Source: GCA-003244245 sp036279835 (GTDB lineage Bacteria > Actinomycetota > Actinomycetes > Mycobacteriales > Pseudonocardiaceae). From it: a DNA stretch of 13,607 nt. Where the stretch lies: assembly GCA_036279835.1 (NCBI GenBank), contig DASUII010000060.1:1-13607 (forward strand). The letters are read 5' to 3'. This document shows, piece by piece, positions 6,504 to 13,093 of the stretch (positions are counted from its first letter, which is position 1; each line of letters opens with the position of its first letter). The notes under the pieces were generated by a model, which searched no databases, was not told the origin of the DNA, and saw only the letters and a program-made list of their open reading frames with translations. The translations under genes were made by a program, and so were the position numbers.

Positions 6504-7628
6504 CTAGCCGAGCTTCGGAAGTAGGACGGCGAGTTCTTCAAGGCTGCTGAGGTCGTGGCCCGACAGAATCACGTCAATGTGTGGTGCCGCCGCCATCATG
6601 CCCACGGTCTGTGGTTGATAGTCGGCGTTGTCGCCCTTGTGCGGGTTCATCCACACAATGTTGTGACACAACCTGGATAGCCGCTCCATAGAATCAGAAA
6701 GCAGCTCGGGATCGCCCCGATCGAGGCCATCGGAGCAGACCACCACGACGCCGCCGCGGCACATTCCTCGACGGCCCCACTTGCGGACGAATAGGTCGAT
6801 CGCCTCGCCGATTCGCGTGCCACCTTCCCAGTCGACCACCAGCTTGGCGGCGCGCTCGAGCGCCTCGTCAGGCTTACGGCTCTGCAGCGGCTTGGTGACG
6901 TGGGACAAACGAGTTCCGAAGCAGAAGACCTCGACCTTTTGGGAGGCGCGCTTCGCGGAGTAGGCGAACTGCAGCAACGCTCGAGAGTAGTTCGACATCG
7001 ACCCGGACACGTCGAGGATAAGAACAAGCGGACGCAGCCGGACTCGACGGCGCCGCCAGTAGAGGTTGACCATTTCGCCGTTGGTGCGCAGCGACTCACG
7101 GATCGTGCGGCGCATATCGGGCCTTCGGCCGTCAGTTGAAGTCTTGGTGCGGCGGGTGCGACGTTTGGGCGGGGTGAACTTGATGCGCGCCATGATGCGT
7201 CGTATGGCAGCGAGTTCCTCGTCGGTGCATTCGCCGAAGGAGCGGTGCTTGAGCGTCTCGACGTTCGATGCCATCAGCCCGAGGAGGACTTCCTCCTCTT
7301 GCTCCTTGCCCGGCTCCGTGGCCGGAATCTGGAACGTGGCCTCAGCTTCAGCAGCAGCCTGGGCCTTGACCTTCAGCATCTGTTGGACCGGGGCGTCGGA
7401 CGCGAGGAAAAACGCCTTGAACACCTCGTCGTACACGGGTAGATCTTCACGACGCGTGATCATGGTGGTTCGACCGGCCCAATAGAGGTCGACGAGGTCT
7501 GTCGGATCGAGCGGGGCCATGGCGGCGCAGTAGGTCAGGATATCCCCCGACCCGACCGCTAATCCCTTGGAGCGTAGCGCGCGGCCGAAGTCGACCAGCA
7601 CCGTGACAAAGCCATTGTCCCGTGCCAT
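6504..7628 (-). CDS. coxE: CoxE, VWA-domain CODH maturation protein
   Basis: 374-residue CoxE. The N-terminal half (1-150) is helical and carries the CoxE-type region (VDFGRALRSKGLAVG at 12-26). A very basic linker follows (about 153-196, PPKRRTRRTK and WRRRRVR). The C-terminal VWA domain (about 200-374) has a complete metal-ion-dependent adhesion site: DVSGSMS with D206, S208 and S210, then T271 in GGTRIGEA, and D300 in CSDGLDRG. CoxE-type VWA proteins work with MoxR-type ATPases. In CODH systems CoxD and CoxE are needed to complete the Cu-S-Mo centre after the apoenzyme has folded. It begins 27 bases after the coxD stop. The ribosome binding site is weak, suggesting coupling, and a 10-bp palindrome (7638-7647) lies between the two genes. 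Confidence 0.96.
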   Translation of the reverse strand: MARDNGFVTVLVDFGRALRSKGLAVGSGDILTYCAAMAPLDPTDLVDLYWAGRTTMITRREDLPVYDEVFKAFFLASDAPVQQMLKVKAQAAAEAEATFQIPATEPGKEQEEEVLLGLMASNVETLKHRSFGECTDEELAAIRRIMARIKFTPPKRRTRRTKTSTDGRRPDMRRTIRESLRTNGEMVNLYWRRRRVRLRPLVLILDVSGSMSNYSRALLQFAYSAKRASQKVEVFCFGTRLSHVTKPLQSRKPDEALERAAKLVVDWEGGTRIGEAIDLFVRKWGRRGMCRGGVVVVCSDGLDRGDPELLSDSMERLSRLCHNIVWMNPHKGDNADYQPQTVGMMAAAPHIDVILSGHDLSSLEELAVLLPKLG

Positions 7629-7655
7629 CGCCGTTAGACGGATCCGTGACGTGTT

Positions 7656-8531
7656 TTAGGCATTGGACGTCACATCCGTGAGGTTGTCTCGTACCAGCTC
7701 GAGGTCATCGCGATCCTTGATGATCGAACCAAGAGTGACATCAGCGGCGCTGGCCGTCAGGCCGGTTTCGCCCAGGAACGACAGCGTGCGAGCCCAGTCG
7801 ATGGTCTCAGCCACGCCCGGCGGCTTAGCCAGATCCATCTCGCGAAGCCGATGGACTGCTGCCACTACCTTGCGGGCGAGCGCTTCGGATACCTCGGGGG
7901 CCTGCACGGTGACGATCTCGACCTCTCGGTCAGGATCCGGATAGCCAATCCAGTGGTACATGCAGCGGCGCTTCAAAGCGTCATGCAAGTCGCGTGTGCG
8001 GTTCGAAGTCAAGATCACCAGCGGCGGATTCTCCGCCTTGATGGTGCCTATCTCAGGGATGCTGATCTGGAAGTCGGACAGCACCTCCAGCAGGAAGGCC
8101 TCGAACTCATCATCGGCGCGGTCGACCTCGTCGATCAGGAGTACGCACTGGTCGCCGGACTGGATGGCCTGCATCAGCGGCCGCTCGAGGAGGAACCGGG
8201 GACCGAACAGTTTTTCGATCGCCTCCTCCTCGCCGAGGCCCTGATCCGACATCGCGCGGATGTAGAGCAGCTGACGGGCATAGTCCCACTCGTAAAGGGC
8301 TTGGTTGGTGTCGATGCCCTCGTAGCACTGCAGCCGGATGAGCTTGCGCCCGAACACCGACGACATCACCTTGGCGATCTCAGTCTTGCCGACGCCCACT
8401 TCACCTTCGAGGAGAATCGGTCGCTGCAGGGACATCGCCACAAACATCGCCGTCGCCAAGCCGCGGTCCGCAAGGTAGTCGCCCCGGCGCAACGTTTCGG
8501 TGAGTTCTGTGACGGTACTCGGATAGTTCAT
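7656..8531 (-). CDS. coxD: CoxD, MoxR-family AAA+ ATPase for CODH maturation
   Basis: 291-residue AAA+ ATPase. Walker A is GEVGVGKT (43-50). Walker B is LLIDEVD (131-137). Sensor 1 is TSN (175-177) and the likely arginine finger is in LKRRC (186-190). CoxD in Oligotropha is a membrane-associated chaperone that drives sulfuration and copper loading of the CODH active site together with CoxE. The open frame extends upstream to 8606, but ATG 8531 is preceded at 7 bases by AAGGAGA (8539-8545) and gives the usual MoxR N-terminus, so the extra 25 residues are rejected. Its partner coxE follows at once. Both run opposite to coxL and coxG, which differs from the single-operon layout of Oligotropha. 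Confidence 0.96.
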   Translation of the reverse strand: MNYPSTVTELTETLRRGDYLADRGLATAMFVAMSLQRPILLEGEVGVGKTEIAKVMSSVFGRKLIRLQCYEGIDTNQALYEWDYARQLLYIRAMSDQGLGEEEAIEKLFGPRFLLERPLMQAIQSGDQCVLLIDEVDRADDEFEAFLLEVLSDFQISIPEIGTIKAENPPLVILTSNRTRDLHDALKRRCMYHWIGYPDPDREVEIVTVQAPEVSEALARKVVAAVHRLREMDLAKPPGVAETIDWARTLSFLGETGLTASAADVTLGSIIKDRDDLELVRDNLTDVTSNA

Positions 8532-8538
8532 CGAGCGG

Positions 8539-8545
8539 TCTCCTT
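8539..8545 (-). promoter_or_regulatory. Ribosome binding site that sets the coxD start
   Basis: AAGGAGA on the - strand, 7 bases before ATG 8531. It decides between this start and the longer frame opening at 8606, which has no comparable site. Confidence 0.8.
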
Positions 8546-8671
8546 GACAACCCTGGCGGCCGCGGAGCGGCGAGATCGGTCCGGTGAGGAATTTAGCCAC
8601 GCCCACCAGCGGACGTGGGTCGACTACCCCGTGGGGATCCGAGCCATCACGGCCCAGACCCCCAGGGGCAT

Positions 8672-8848
8672 CTAGTTGATCGTTTCGTATCCGCGGCCAT
8701 CGCGTTGCATCGCGTTCACGTACGACGTCGTCCTGTTTACGCCGGTGGTCGCCGGTGCGGCGTCTTGACTGATGCGGTATGAGGTGGTGCGTTCCGACTC
8801 GGTGTTGCTGTCAACAGTCTTCGCTTCTGGTTTCTTGCGTCCGAACAT
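8672..8848 (-). CDS. 58-residue basic mini-protein (unknown function)
   Basis: A short gene supported by an excellent ribosome binding site, AAGGAAGGA (8857-8865 on the - strand), 8 bases before ATG 8848. Translation gives 58 residues starting MFGRKKPEAK and ending GRGYETIN, with stop TAG at 8672-8674. It is polar and basic, with no membrane helix or cysteine and probably little fixed structure. The pentapeptide RTTSY occurs twice (residues 20-24 and 39-43), in the contexts ERTTSY and NRTTSY. These could be short binding or phosphorylation motifs. It lies between the 109-residue gene and coxD, all on the same strand, so it is probably in the coxD-coxE transcript. No family is recognised. A coding role rather than chance is likely but not proven. 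Confidence 0.65.
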   Translation of the reverse strand: MFGRKKPEAKTVDSNTESERTTSYRISQDAAPATTGVNRTTSYVNAMQRDGRGYETIN

Positions 8849-8916
8849 CAGGTGTGTCCTTCCTTGGCATCCGACCCGCCGCTCAAACGACCGGGGGCGC
8901 TACGTTACTTTGTCCG

Positions 8917-9246
8917 CTACTCTTTCTGGTCAGACGAACCGAAGACGAGATCACGCACGCTGCCCGCCTCGGAATTGAGCTTGCCTTCCCGCTCGAGCTT
9001 GGTCTTCCACGCGGAGCGGAGGTTGTTGCCCACCGCCTGTTTGGTCTGGTCGGGCGCCTCGACGTCGTCGGCCAACCCACCGAAGCCGACCGCTTCCATG
9101 CTCTTGCATGGTTTCGTATTGCCGCACGCTTCATCGAGGTCCGCACTGGACTGACCTTGGGCTTTCCAGATGCCGCGCAGCGCCGACAGGGCCGCTGCGC
9201 CCTCGTCGCCGTCGGTCAGCTTTGCATTCTCCTGCTCTTGGCTCAT
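8917..9246 (-). CDS. 109-residue soluble hydrophilic protein (unknown function)
   Basis: ATG 9246 was chosen because GGAGAGGG (9256-9263) sits 9 bases upstream; the longer frame from 9270 would put this site inside the gene. The protein is charged and soluble, without signal peptide or membrane helix. Two cysteines sit in EACGNTKPCKSM (Cys41 and Cys47). A Gly-rich turn (AVGFGGLADD, 52-61) is followed by a helix (NNLRSAWKTKLEREGKLN). It is the second gene of the - strand series, between SOD and the 58-residue gene, and 68 bases from the latter. I do not recognise the family. A cytoplasmic helper in the CODH or oxidative-stress group is possible only by position. Confidence 0.78.
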   Translation of the reverse strand: MSQEQENAKLTDGDEGAAALSALRGIWKAQGQSSADLDEACGNTKPCKSMEAVGFGGLADDVEAPDQTKQAVGNNLRSAWKTKLEREGKLNSEAGSVRDLVFGSSDQKE

Positions 9247-9336
9247 GTTCGCGCACCCTCTCCGATGCAACTAGTCAGGGGGATTGATGTGAAACCGTAC
9301 CTGGCTTGGACGCTCACTGGCGAACGCCTGCTCCGT

Positions 9337-9355
9337 ACCACCGGGACCAGGTGGT
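9337..9355 (-). terminator. Weak hairpin just after the superoxide dismutase gene
   Basis: ACCACC (9337-9342) pairs with GGTGGT (9350-9355) around a 7-base loop, six bases beyond the sodA stop on the - strand. No T-run follows. It could reduce read-through from sodA into the downstream genes, or be chance in GC-rich DNA. Confidence 0.35.
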
Positions 9356-9360
9356 TACGA

Positions 9361-9978
9361 TCACCCAGCCTCCTCAAACCGCCGGCTTACTTCTTCCCAG
9401 TTCACAATGTTCCAGAAGGCTTCGACGTAGTCAGCGCGTGCGGCCGGATAGCGCAGGTAGTAGGCATGCTCCCACAAGTCGAGGCCGAGGATCGGGGTCT
9501 CTTCCGCGGTGAGCGGGCTGTCTTCGTTGGGAAGGCTGTACACGATCAGCCGGCGGCGTGCTTGCACCAACCATGCCCAACCGCTGCCGACGTGAGCGGT
9601 CGCTACGCGCGTGAAGCGGTCGCGGAACGCCGTGAAAGAGCCGAACTCCTCCGTGATCGCCTCGGCAAGGCGGCCGGAAGGCTTGCCGCCGCCATCCTTG
9701 CTTAAGATCGTCCAGAAGAAGGAATGGTTCGCGTGCCCGCCGCCGTAGTTGCGCACCGCACTAAGGGACTCCGCGGGGACCTTGCCGATGTTCCACAGCA
9801 AGCTGTCGATCGGCTGGTCACCTGCAGAGCCGCCGCCGCTGGCGCTCAATGCCGTGTTCAGCTGCTCGACGTAGCGACCGTGGTGCTGGTTGTGGTGAAA
9901 CTCCATGGTGCGCGCGTCGAAATAAGGCTCGAGCGCGTCATACCCATACGGCAGGTCTGGCAGGCTGTAGGCGCTCAT
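9361..9978 (-). CDS. sodA: Superoxide dismutase, Mn/Fe family (Mn-like)
   Basis: 205-residue cytoplasmic superoxide dismutase converting superoxide to oxygen and hydrogen peroxide. Metal ligands by alignment are His28 (EFHHNQHH), His85 (GGGHANHSFFW), Asp167 and His171 (GLDLWEHAYY). Second-sphere Tyr36 is present. Gly at 165, two before the metal Asp, and GGH at 80-82 rather than an AAQ motif, point to manganese preference. At position 152 (NEDSPL) there is Glu where E. coli MnSOD has Gln146 and mycobacterial FeSOD has His, an unusual outer-sphere residue. ATG 9978 has AGGAAAGGGG (9982-9991) immediately upstream, so the longer frame from 10032 is rejected. No signal peptide. It is first in the - strand series leading to coxD and coxE. 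It probably protects against superoxide made by respiration or by CODH. Confidence 0.95.
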   Translation of the reverse strand: MSAYSLPDLPYGYDALEPYFDARTMEFHHNQHHGRYVEQLNTALSASGGGSAGDQPIDSLLWNIGKVPAESLSAVRNYGGGHANHSFFWTILSKDGGGKPSGRLAEAITEEFGSFTAFRDRFTRVATAHVGSGWAWLVQARRRLIVYSLPNEDSPLTAEETPILGLDLWEHAYYLRYPAARADYVEAFWNIVNWEEVSRRFEEAG

Positions 9979-10329
9979 ATGCCCCTTTCCTGAGCTGGGA
10001 CTCTTGCTGGTCCGTAGTGGCCCATCGTACACGGAAAATCAATGCGGGCGCGCGCCCCGTGACCCCGAGCGAGCCGACCGGATGATCATCTTCGGGCGAG
10101 CCGAACGTGGTCACAACCGACGCTGAGGGGGACAGCGGGAACCCTGCGATCCGCAGTCTGCCTGCGGAACGTTCGTATGGGGAACGGGATCGGTTCGGTC
10201 GGCGGTCGGCGGATGCCGACGAGCGGCTTAGCTGAGAACGGCGCACTGCAAATGGCGGCATGGGTACGGGCGTTTGGGCTAAAGCGCAGCTCCTCGTCGC
10301 GGATATCGCACCTGTGGGCGCCGTCAGCT

Positions 10330-10360
10330 GTCGGCAGCCCTCAGCTCTGGGACTGCCGAC
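10330..10360. repeat. Inverted repeat with 8-bp arms plus 3-bp inner stem
   Basis: GTCGGCAG (10330-10337) pairs with CTGCCGAC (10353-10360). Inside, CCC pairs with GGG after a single bulged A. A second small hairpin (ACGAC/GTCGT, 10359-10373) shares its right edge and could be an alternative fold. It may be a terminator, an operator or part of a small RNA. Confidence 0.55.
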
Positions 10361-10507
10361 GACGGCGCGTCGTATGGTCCGCCGCGGCGACAGTGGTCTC
10401 CGCGGTTTTACCCGGCGCAAACCGTCCCAACCCGTGATGTCCCGGCGGTACAGCCCTGCTCGGCCGGCCGCGCTGGTGGGTGCCGGCCGCGGACGTCAGT
10501 GACCGCT

Positions 10508-10541
10508 AGTGGTCCCACCGGTGATCCCACTGGTGGCCACT
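10508..10541 (+). promoter_or_regulatory. Bulged 14-bp hairpin upstream of the secreted-protein gene
   Basis: AGTGG (10508-10512) pairs with CCACT (10537-10541), and CCACCGGTG (10515-10523) pairs with CACTGGTGG (10528-10536) with one G-T pair. A 2-base bulge and the loop ATCC complete it. It ends 33 bases before the GTG start, so an operator or 5' leader structure is plausible. Confidence 0.55.
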
Positions 10542-10574
10542 GTCCTGCTTACTATCTCGGGAGAGGTGGCGTTG

Positions 10575-11957
10575 GTGACTCCCCGCACACCACGCATGGT
10601 CCGCTGGAGCTTGTCTGCTGTCGCGGCCGTGCTGCCGATCGCGATGATCGCACCGTGGCCGGCTCAGGCGGGCCCCGACCCGGCTTCGCCGGTACAGGCT
10701 GCTGCGCCGGCAGTCGAGGTAGTGCCGGCGGGCCGCGCTCCGGCCACCCAGACGGTGCCGTCGATGGACCACGAGTCCGCTGCCCTGACCGAGGACGCAG
10801 ACGCAGCCGACGAGCCAGATCCGAACCCGGATCCGGGTCATCGAGGTGGGAACAATGAGCGACACGGCAAGCAGGACGGTGGCGGGAAGGACAAGCCGCC
10901 CAACCCGAACTGCACGCTGATCGTGCCGCAGGCACCACTGACCGCGCAGGGCTTGGCCACACCATACGAGCTGGTATCGACCAATCGCCGCAACGGCCCG
11001 TGCCATGAGGCCAACGACAACCAGTCCGCGTTCGTCGAAGCCACGATCATCGACCCGGCGACGGGTAAATTGGCGATCTACCGGCCGCTGGTCGTGGATC
11101 GGGGAACCCAACCGGCGGCGAAGCCAGTCGTGCCCACGCTACCCGCCGGTTCCGTGGTGGGGATGTGGTTCGGGTTCCAGGGCACCACCTTGACGTTGGA
11201 CGGCGCCACGGACGGTTGTGTTAACGGGTTGCGCGGCTCGCCGTTCGGGCAGTTCGCCTACTGTGGCGCCCCGGCGTTCTTCCGCGCGGCCAACGCCGCG
11301 ATCGGCGCTGGCAAGCTGAAGGTTCCGCCCGTCGGCATGGCCCACGACGGCCGCCCCTGTCCCACCACGCGCGACTTCGCGGTAGTCGATCAGGACCAGA
11401 GCGACAACCTCACCACCCGCTACCTGGCATTGCGCAACGGGCGCACCGCGCAGGACAACATGGCGAATGTTGCGGCGCTGCCCGTGCGCACGGTACTGAA
11501 AAACGCCAGCGACAACGGGCTGTTGACCGAGTTCATCAACCCCGCACTGGGCTGTACACCCTTCACCGCACCCGATCTCACCGCCGGCGGGACGCCCGCT
11601 CCATCGTTGGCGCTCAATGAGCTGCAGGCGGCGGCGACGAAGACCACGCCGATCGCACTCATCCCGCCCAATGACCCGATGGCGCAGGTCAACGGGAAAC
11701 CAAGCCTCGCCAAGGCCAACCTGTACCGGGCCGGGGTGAACCAACCACCGCTGAACCCAGCCACCGATACCGCGAAAAACTACTGCCGCAACCTGGTCAC
11801 CGTCGCCGCAACACGGCTGACCCTCGATCAGGCCCTGCTCAGTGCTTCTCCGTCGCCGGACCCGGCTGCAGCGAAGAACCTCCTCGCCTTCCTGCGGCAG
11901 CGGCTGAAGGCTTCGCTCACCGACCTGGCGTGCGCCCCAGTGCGTCGAAGGGGCTGA
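10575..11957 (+). CDS. Secreted eight-cysteine protein (unknown function)
   Basis: 460 residues from GTG 10575. The ribosome binding site GGGAGAGG (10559-10566) supports this start over the longer frame beginning at 10509, and the result is a clean signal peptide. Residues 1-10 are basic (MTPRTPRMVR), 11-28 are hydrophobic, and the predicted cut is after AQA at 30-32. Residues 33-110 are low-complexity, Pro/Ala then Asp/Gly/Lys rich, probably a wall-spanning or flexible linker. The mature domain (about 111-460) has eight cysteines (113, 143, 215, 230, 262, 327, 404, 453), enough for four disulfides. There is no lipobox, sortase motif or catalytic motif that I can name. It is divergent from sodA and convergent with the membrane-protein gene at 12015. 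The codon pattern is as GC-rich as its neighbours. The function is unknown. Confidence 0.88.
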   Translation: MTPRTPRMVRWSLSAVAAVLPIAMIAPWPAQAGPDPASPVQAAAPAVEVVPAGRAPATQTVPSMDHESAALTEDADAADEPDPNPDPGHRGGNNERHGKQDGGGKDKPPNPNCTLIVPQAPLTAQGLATPYELVSTNRRNGPCHEANDNQSAFVEATIIDPATGKLAIYRPLVVDRGTQPAAKPVVPTLPAGSVVGMWFGFQGTTLTLDGATDGCVNGLRGSPFGQFAYCGAPAFFRAANAAIGAGKLKVPPVGMAHDGRPCPTTRDFAVVDQDQSDNLTTRYLALRNGRTAQDNMANVAALPVRTVLKNASDNGLLTEFINPALGCTPFTAPDLTAGGTPAPSLALNELQAAATKTTPIALIPPNDPMAQVNGKPSLAKANLYRAGVNQPPLNPATDTAKNYCRNLVTVAATRLTLDQALLSASPSPDPAAAKNLLAFLRQRLKASLTDLACAPVRRRG

Positions 11958-11981
11958 CGACCGCCCAGCAGCGCCGTCAGC
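11953..11981. terminator. Possible terminator hairpin between convergent genes
   Basis: GCTGACG (11953-11959) pairs perfectly with CGTCAGC (11975-11981) across a 15-base loop. It overlaps the stop codon of the secreted-protein gene and lies 33 bases from the end of the convergent gene. There is no T-run, so confidence is low. Confidence 0.35.
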
Positions 11982-12014
11982 GTAGGACCGCCAGAAGCTC
12001 GATGAGGTGAAACG

Positions 12015-13088
12015 TCAACAGGTCGCAGTCCGCACTTGTCCCGGCTGGCTGAACTCCAGCCGCACCTTGTCGCTGCGTGGGATCAAGATGGCTGCACCGT
12101 TGTCGTGTGTCCAACCGGCGGGTAGGAGAAGGTACTGATTGCCGGATTGCAGCGTGAGCTTGAGCCCGTCGTACCGGAATCGGTAGGCCGCGTCGGGATC
12201 TTGGCAGGTCACTTCTCGAACACCCGGTCCTTGCAGGCTCAGCCTTTTCTCGCTGTAGGCCACCACATCTGGGCGGGTGGGCAGCGAGGTCTCGAACTGT
12301 TCCGCATAGTCCACCCCGACGCCGATCGCGTAGGTCCCGACTGCCCAGAACAGTCCTACACTCACCAGGATGAAGACCGCGCCCCACTCGGCCACGGCCA
12401 CCGCTGCCGGCGCCCGCTGCCGTGCCCGCATTGGTCGTCGCGCTGCGATGAGCGGACGCAACAGGTGGGCGGCGTAGCTCAGCAGCAGGACGCCGATCGA
12501 GAGACTGAGCCCACGGCCTTCGGGGAATGAAGCGGGAAACACCGAATTCGTGACGAGGTCGCCCATCGCCAGAATCACCAGAACTGCCCCGGCAATAGCT
12601 GCGGTCGGTATCAGCGCTCGCAACACGATCCGACGGGTCCCCGTAGGCAGCGCTTCCACCAGTAACTGGTGAAGCCAGAGCGCGAGTAGCGTAGCCCCCG
12701 CGGCGGCGATCAATGGAGGGATGAAGCCAGCCACACTGTTGTTCAGATAATCTTGCACCGTCAGATCCAGCACGGTGACGTCGGCGCCGAAGTACCATAA
12801 GAGTCCCGCGTACGCCTGTCGCCCGAAGTAATACATCAATGCCGTCAGCAAGGTCGTGGGGGCCACCACCGACCCGAGGATCTTCACGACCTGGGACAGC
12901 GCGGCGGCGTCGGACACCCGTGACTCGGCGCCAGCCTCGGTCGGCTCGAGCAACCGGGTCGCGGGCATGCCGTTTACCCCAGACGCTCGAGCCTGCGGTG
13001 GCGCTTCGGACGGACTTGCCACCGGCGATGCTGGCTCGGCGGACGGTTCCGCGGAGCCGTCCTCGGACGCCTTAGCGCCGGTCGTCAT
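12015..13088 (-). CDS. Five-helix membrane protein with C-terminal outer domain (unknown function)
   Basis: 357 residues. The first 60 are a Pro/Ser/Ala/Glu-rich, probably disordered cytoplasmic tail. Hydrophobic helices fall at about 66-88, 118-143, 154-178, 192-216 and 228-257. Residues 258-357 are a soluble, strand-rich domain (VREVTCQDPDAAYRFRYDG; YLLLPAGWTHDN; KVRLEFSQPGQVRTATC). Cys295 and the very last residue Cys357 could form a disulfide if this domain lies outside the cell; five helices with an inside N-terminus would put it there. Only five bases separate its ATG from the stop of the upstream gene, so the two are co-transcribed. No enzyme or transporter motif is visible and the family is not recognised. 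Confidence 0.88.
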   Translation of the reverse strand: MTTGAKASEDGSAEPSAEPASPVASPSEAPPQARASGVNGMPATRLLEPTEAGAESRVSDAAALSQVVKILGSVVAPTTLLTALMYYFGRQAYAGLLWYFGADVTVLDLTVQDYLNNSVAGFIPPLIAAAGATLLALWLHQLLVEALPTGTRRIVLRALIPTAAIAGAVLVILAMGDLVTNSVFPASFPEGRGLSLSIGVLLLSYAAHLLRPLIAARRPMRARQRAPAAVAVAEWGAVFILVSVGLFWAVGTYAIGVGVDYAEQFETSLPTRPDVVAYSEKRLSLQGPGVREVTCQDPDAAYRFRYDGLKLTLQSGNQYLLLPAGWTHDNGAAILIPRSDKVRLEFSQPGQVRTATC

Positions 13089-13093
13089 GGGCC

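Larger units (their letters stand above)
9979..10574. other. Gene-free divergent intergenic region with several inverted repeats
   Basis: About 600 bases between the start of sodA (- strand) and the start of the secreted-protein gene (+ strand). It must hold both promoters, but I see no convincing -35/-10 pair. Short open frames here lack ribosome binding sites and codon bias. Structures seen: CTGCG/CGCAG inverted repeats at 10144-10167, a strong hairpin at 10330-10360 with a smaller one overlapping at 10359-10373, a direct repeat CCGGCCGCG at 10464-10472 and 10483-10491, and a bulged hairpin at 10508-10541. Confidence 0.7.

Noticed and set aside
7851..8675. 274-codon open frame on the + strand
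   Set aside because: It lies antisense to coxD, which has complete Walker motifs. The frame has no ribosome binding site or recognisable domain.
8779..9705. 308-codon open frame on the + strand
   Set aside because: It runs antisense across the 58-residue gene, the 109-residue gene and much of the superoxide dismutase, which is unmistakable. No domain is visible.
10021..10045. Possible sodA promoter with TACGAT as a -10 box
   Set aside because: No -35 element lies at a suitable distance, so it cannot be supported.
10177..10502. Short + strand open frames in the intergenic region (from 10177 and 10260)
   Set aside because: They have no ribosome binding site and overlap the hairpins. Their translations are low-information and unrelated to any family I know.
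11139..11744. 201-codon open frame on the - strand
   Set aside because: It is antisense to the secreted-protein gene, which has a signal peptide, ribosome binding site and ordered cysteines.
11977..12798. 273-codon open frame on the - strand
   Set aside because: It overlaps the five-helix membrane protein in another frame; its translation is Arg/Ser-rich without hydrophobic structure.
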